Shown here piece after piece: positions 21,561-21,769 of a stretch of DNA of 21,769 nucleotides. The translations under genes were made by a program, and so were the position numbers. Under the pieces are notes generated by a model that worked only from the letters and a program-made list of their open reading frames with translations, was not told the DNA's origin and made no database searches. The stretch lies in the IMG/VR virus record IMGVR_UViG_3300022074_000423, positions 1-21,769 of that record; one strand, given 5' to 3'. Source of the stretch: a virus. Position 1 is the first letter of the stretch, and every line of letters begins with the position of its first letter.

Positions 21561-21589
21561 AATATAGCCCCTTGACAGTAACATGTCTA
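21561..21589 (-). promoter_or_regulatory. Sigma70-type late promoter for the minus-strand operon
   Basis: On the minus strand TAGACA (21584-21589, one mismatch to TTGACA) is followed after exactly 17 bases by TATATT (21561-21566, one mismatch to TATAAT). Transcription would start near 21554 and read into the 470-aa gene. Phased A/T tracts just upstream could act as an UP element. This is the only good promoter I see for the whole gene row. Confidence 0.75.
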
Positions 21590-21593
21590 CTGT
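21575..21593. promoter_or_regulatory. Inverted repeat overlapping the promoter (operator candidate)
   Basis: ACAGTA-ACATGTC-TACTGT: 6-bp arms around a 7-base centre that itself contains the palindrome ACATGT. It covers the -35 box and part of the spacer, where a dimeric repressor or activator would act. Confidence 0.55.
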
Positions 21594-21598
21594 AAGAC
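21590..21598. repeat. Direct repeat CTGTAAGAC, copy 1
   Basis: Nine identical bases also occur at 21673-21681 in the same orientation, 83 bp away (close to eight helical turns). This copy overlaps the edge of the operator-like inverted repeat. Confidence 0.5.
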
Positions 21599-21601
21599 GG
21601 C

Positions 21602-21658
21602 TTTTTTTCGATTTTTTTGCAAAAATTTTTCCGCATAGGGACTCCTAGGGCGTTTTTT
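21602..21658. promoter_or_regulatory. Phased A/T tracts upstream of the promoter
   Basis: T7 at 21602-21608, T7 at 21612-21618, A5T5 at 21621-21630 and T6 at 21653-21658 are spaced by multiples of about 10 bases. They begin about 12 bp upstream of the -35 box. This is a pattern for intrinsic bending and for an UP element bound by the RNA polymerase alpha subunit. Confidence 0.6.
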
Positions 21659-21672
21659 AGCAAAAATCCCCC

Positions 21673-21699
21673 CTGTAAGACACTAATACAGTGTGACAG
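21673..21699. repeat. CTGTAAGAC copy 2 within a two-part inverted repeat
   Basis: CTGT (21673-21676) pairs with ACAG (21696-21699), and ACACT (21680-21684) pairs with AGTGT (21690-21694), around AATAC. The 9-base CTGTAAGAC at 21673-21681 repeats copy 1. It is likely a second protein-binding site or an RNA hairpin of an upstream transcript. Confidence 0.5.
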
Positions 21700-21769
21700 A
21701 CTTCAAAATTTGCTCATTTTTTGAGCGGATCACTATGTATATAGAAGCGACATGGCCTTAGCTCTAGGG

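Larger units (their letters stand above)
21374..21769. other. Non-coding leader/promoter region at the right edge
   Basis: Almost 400 bases without a credible gene on either strand; the longest open frames are about 20 codons. It is more AT-rich than the coding part. It holds the promoter and inverted repeat listed separately, phased A/T tracts, an 8-base repeat CCGTCCTA at 21452-21459 and 21493-21500, two CCTAGG palindromes (21531-21536 and 21644-21649), and a GCTCA-TTTTT-TGAGC hairpin (21712-21726) without a T run. About 180 bases between the predicted transcription start and the first ATG form an untranslated leader. Confidence 0.75.

Noticed and set aside
21572-21577. Plus-strand TTGACA as a promoter -35 box
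   Set aside because: No acceptable -10 hexamer lies 16-18 bases downstream on the plus strand; the box is part of the inverted repeat over the minus-strand promoter.
21712-21743. Divergent plus-strand promoter or terminator near the right edge (GCTCA-TTTTT-TGAGC, TATATA)
   Set aside because: The TATATA has no matching -35 at a correct distance, and the 5-bp hairpin lacks a T run on either strand.
1-21769. tRNA, rRNA, insertion sequence, integrase or attachment site
   Set aside because: I saw no cloverleaf-like sequence, transposase or integrase motifs, or terminal repeats; coding density is nearly complete with phage structural genes.

Overview
This window looks like the late (packaging, capsid and tail) half of a tailed bacteriophage genome. 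Every convincing gene, 29 in all, lies on the minus strand, so the region is transcribed from the right end towards position 1. The gene set is a P22-like 817-aa portal, a short HK97-fold-type capsid protein, adaptor or head-completion proteins, and no tape-measure, sheath or tail-tube gene. This points to a short-tailed podovirus. The small Lys/Gly-rich proteins and the marine-type tail repeat proteins recall uncultured marine phages. That, and any host assignment, is from memory and is not proven by the sequence.

Layout in transcription order. Positions 21374-21769 are non-coding. They hold a good sigma70-type promoter (-10 at 21561-21566, -35 at 21584-21589, 17-bp spacer) overlapped by an inverted repeat, with 10-bp phased A/T tracts upstream. 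The packaging module follows: a protein with DUF4214-like repeats and a Pro/Gly-rich tail (19961-21373), a mini HNH protein (19708-19959), terminase large subunit (18200-19708), a conserved unknown (17495-18193), a Lys/Gly-rich small protein (17209-17517) and the portal (14755-17208). The head-assembly module is a 66-aa protein, a GroES-like co-chaperonin (14159-14515), a scaffold (13158-14162), a 150-aa unknown, a 195-aa capsid-associated protein and the major capsid protein (11145-12053). A strong intrinsic terminator with a UUCG loop follows the capsid gene. Next come two small beta-rich structural proteins and a tight row of four tiny basic proteins (9259-10130).

The connector and tail module holds a P22 gp4-like adaptor candidate (8564-9259), a 114-aa structural protein, an SU10-type adaptor candidate (7582-8223), a 96-aa conserved protein and three small tail-type proteins (5800-7293). 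It ends with three large repeat proteins (271-5790) and an 88-aa protein whose stop codon is bases 1-3. Most neighbours overlap by 1 or 4 bases (TAATG, TGATG, ATGA) or are 1-13 bases apart, so translation is probably coupled throughout.

The most striking content is the trio of large repeat proteins. The 487-aa and 498-aa proteins each contain seven repeats of about 52 aa, and the 853-aa protein contains fourteen. The fourteen are split 7+7 by an internal copy of the N-terminal cap seen in the 487-aa protein. The pattern fits seven-bladed beta-propellers, one of them a tandem double propeller, with a shared C-terminal domain of about 75 aa. I infer these to be receptor-binding or tail-fibre components whose blade-entry loops vary while the scaffold stays constant. 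Other points of interest are the phage co-chaperonin, N-terminal peptides shared between unrelated virion proteins (ISRAQM; MRxYYKxGGK), and the promoter/operator region.
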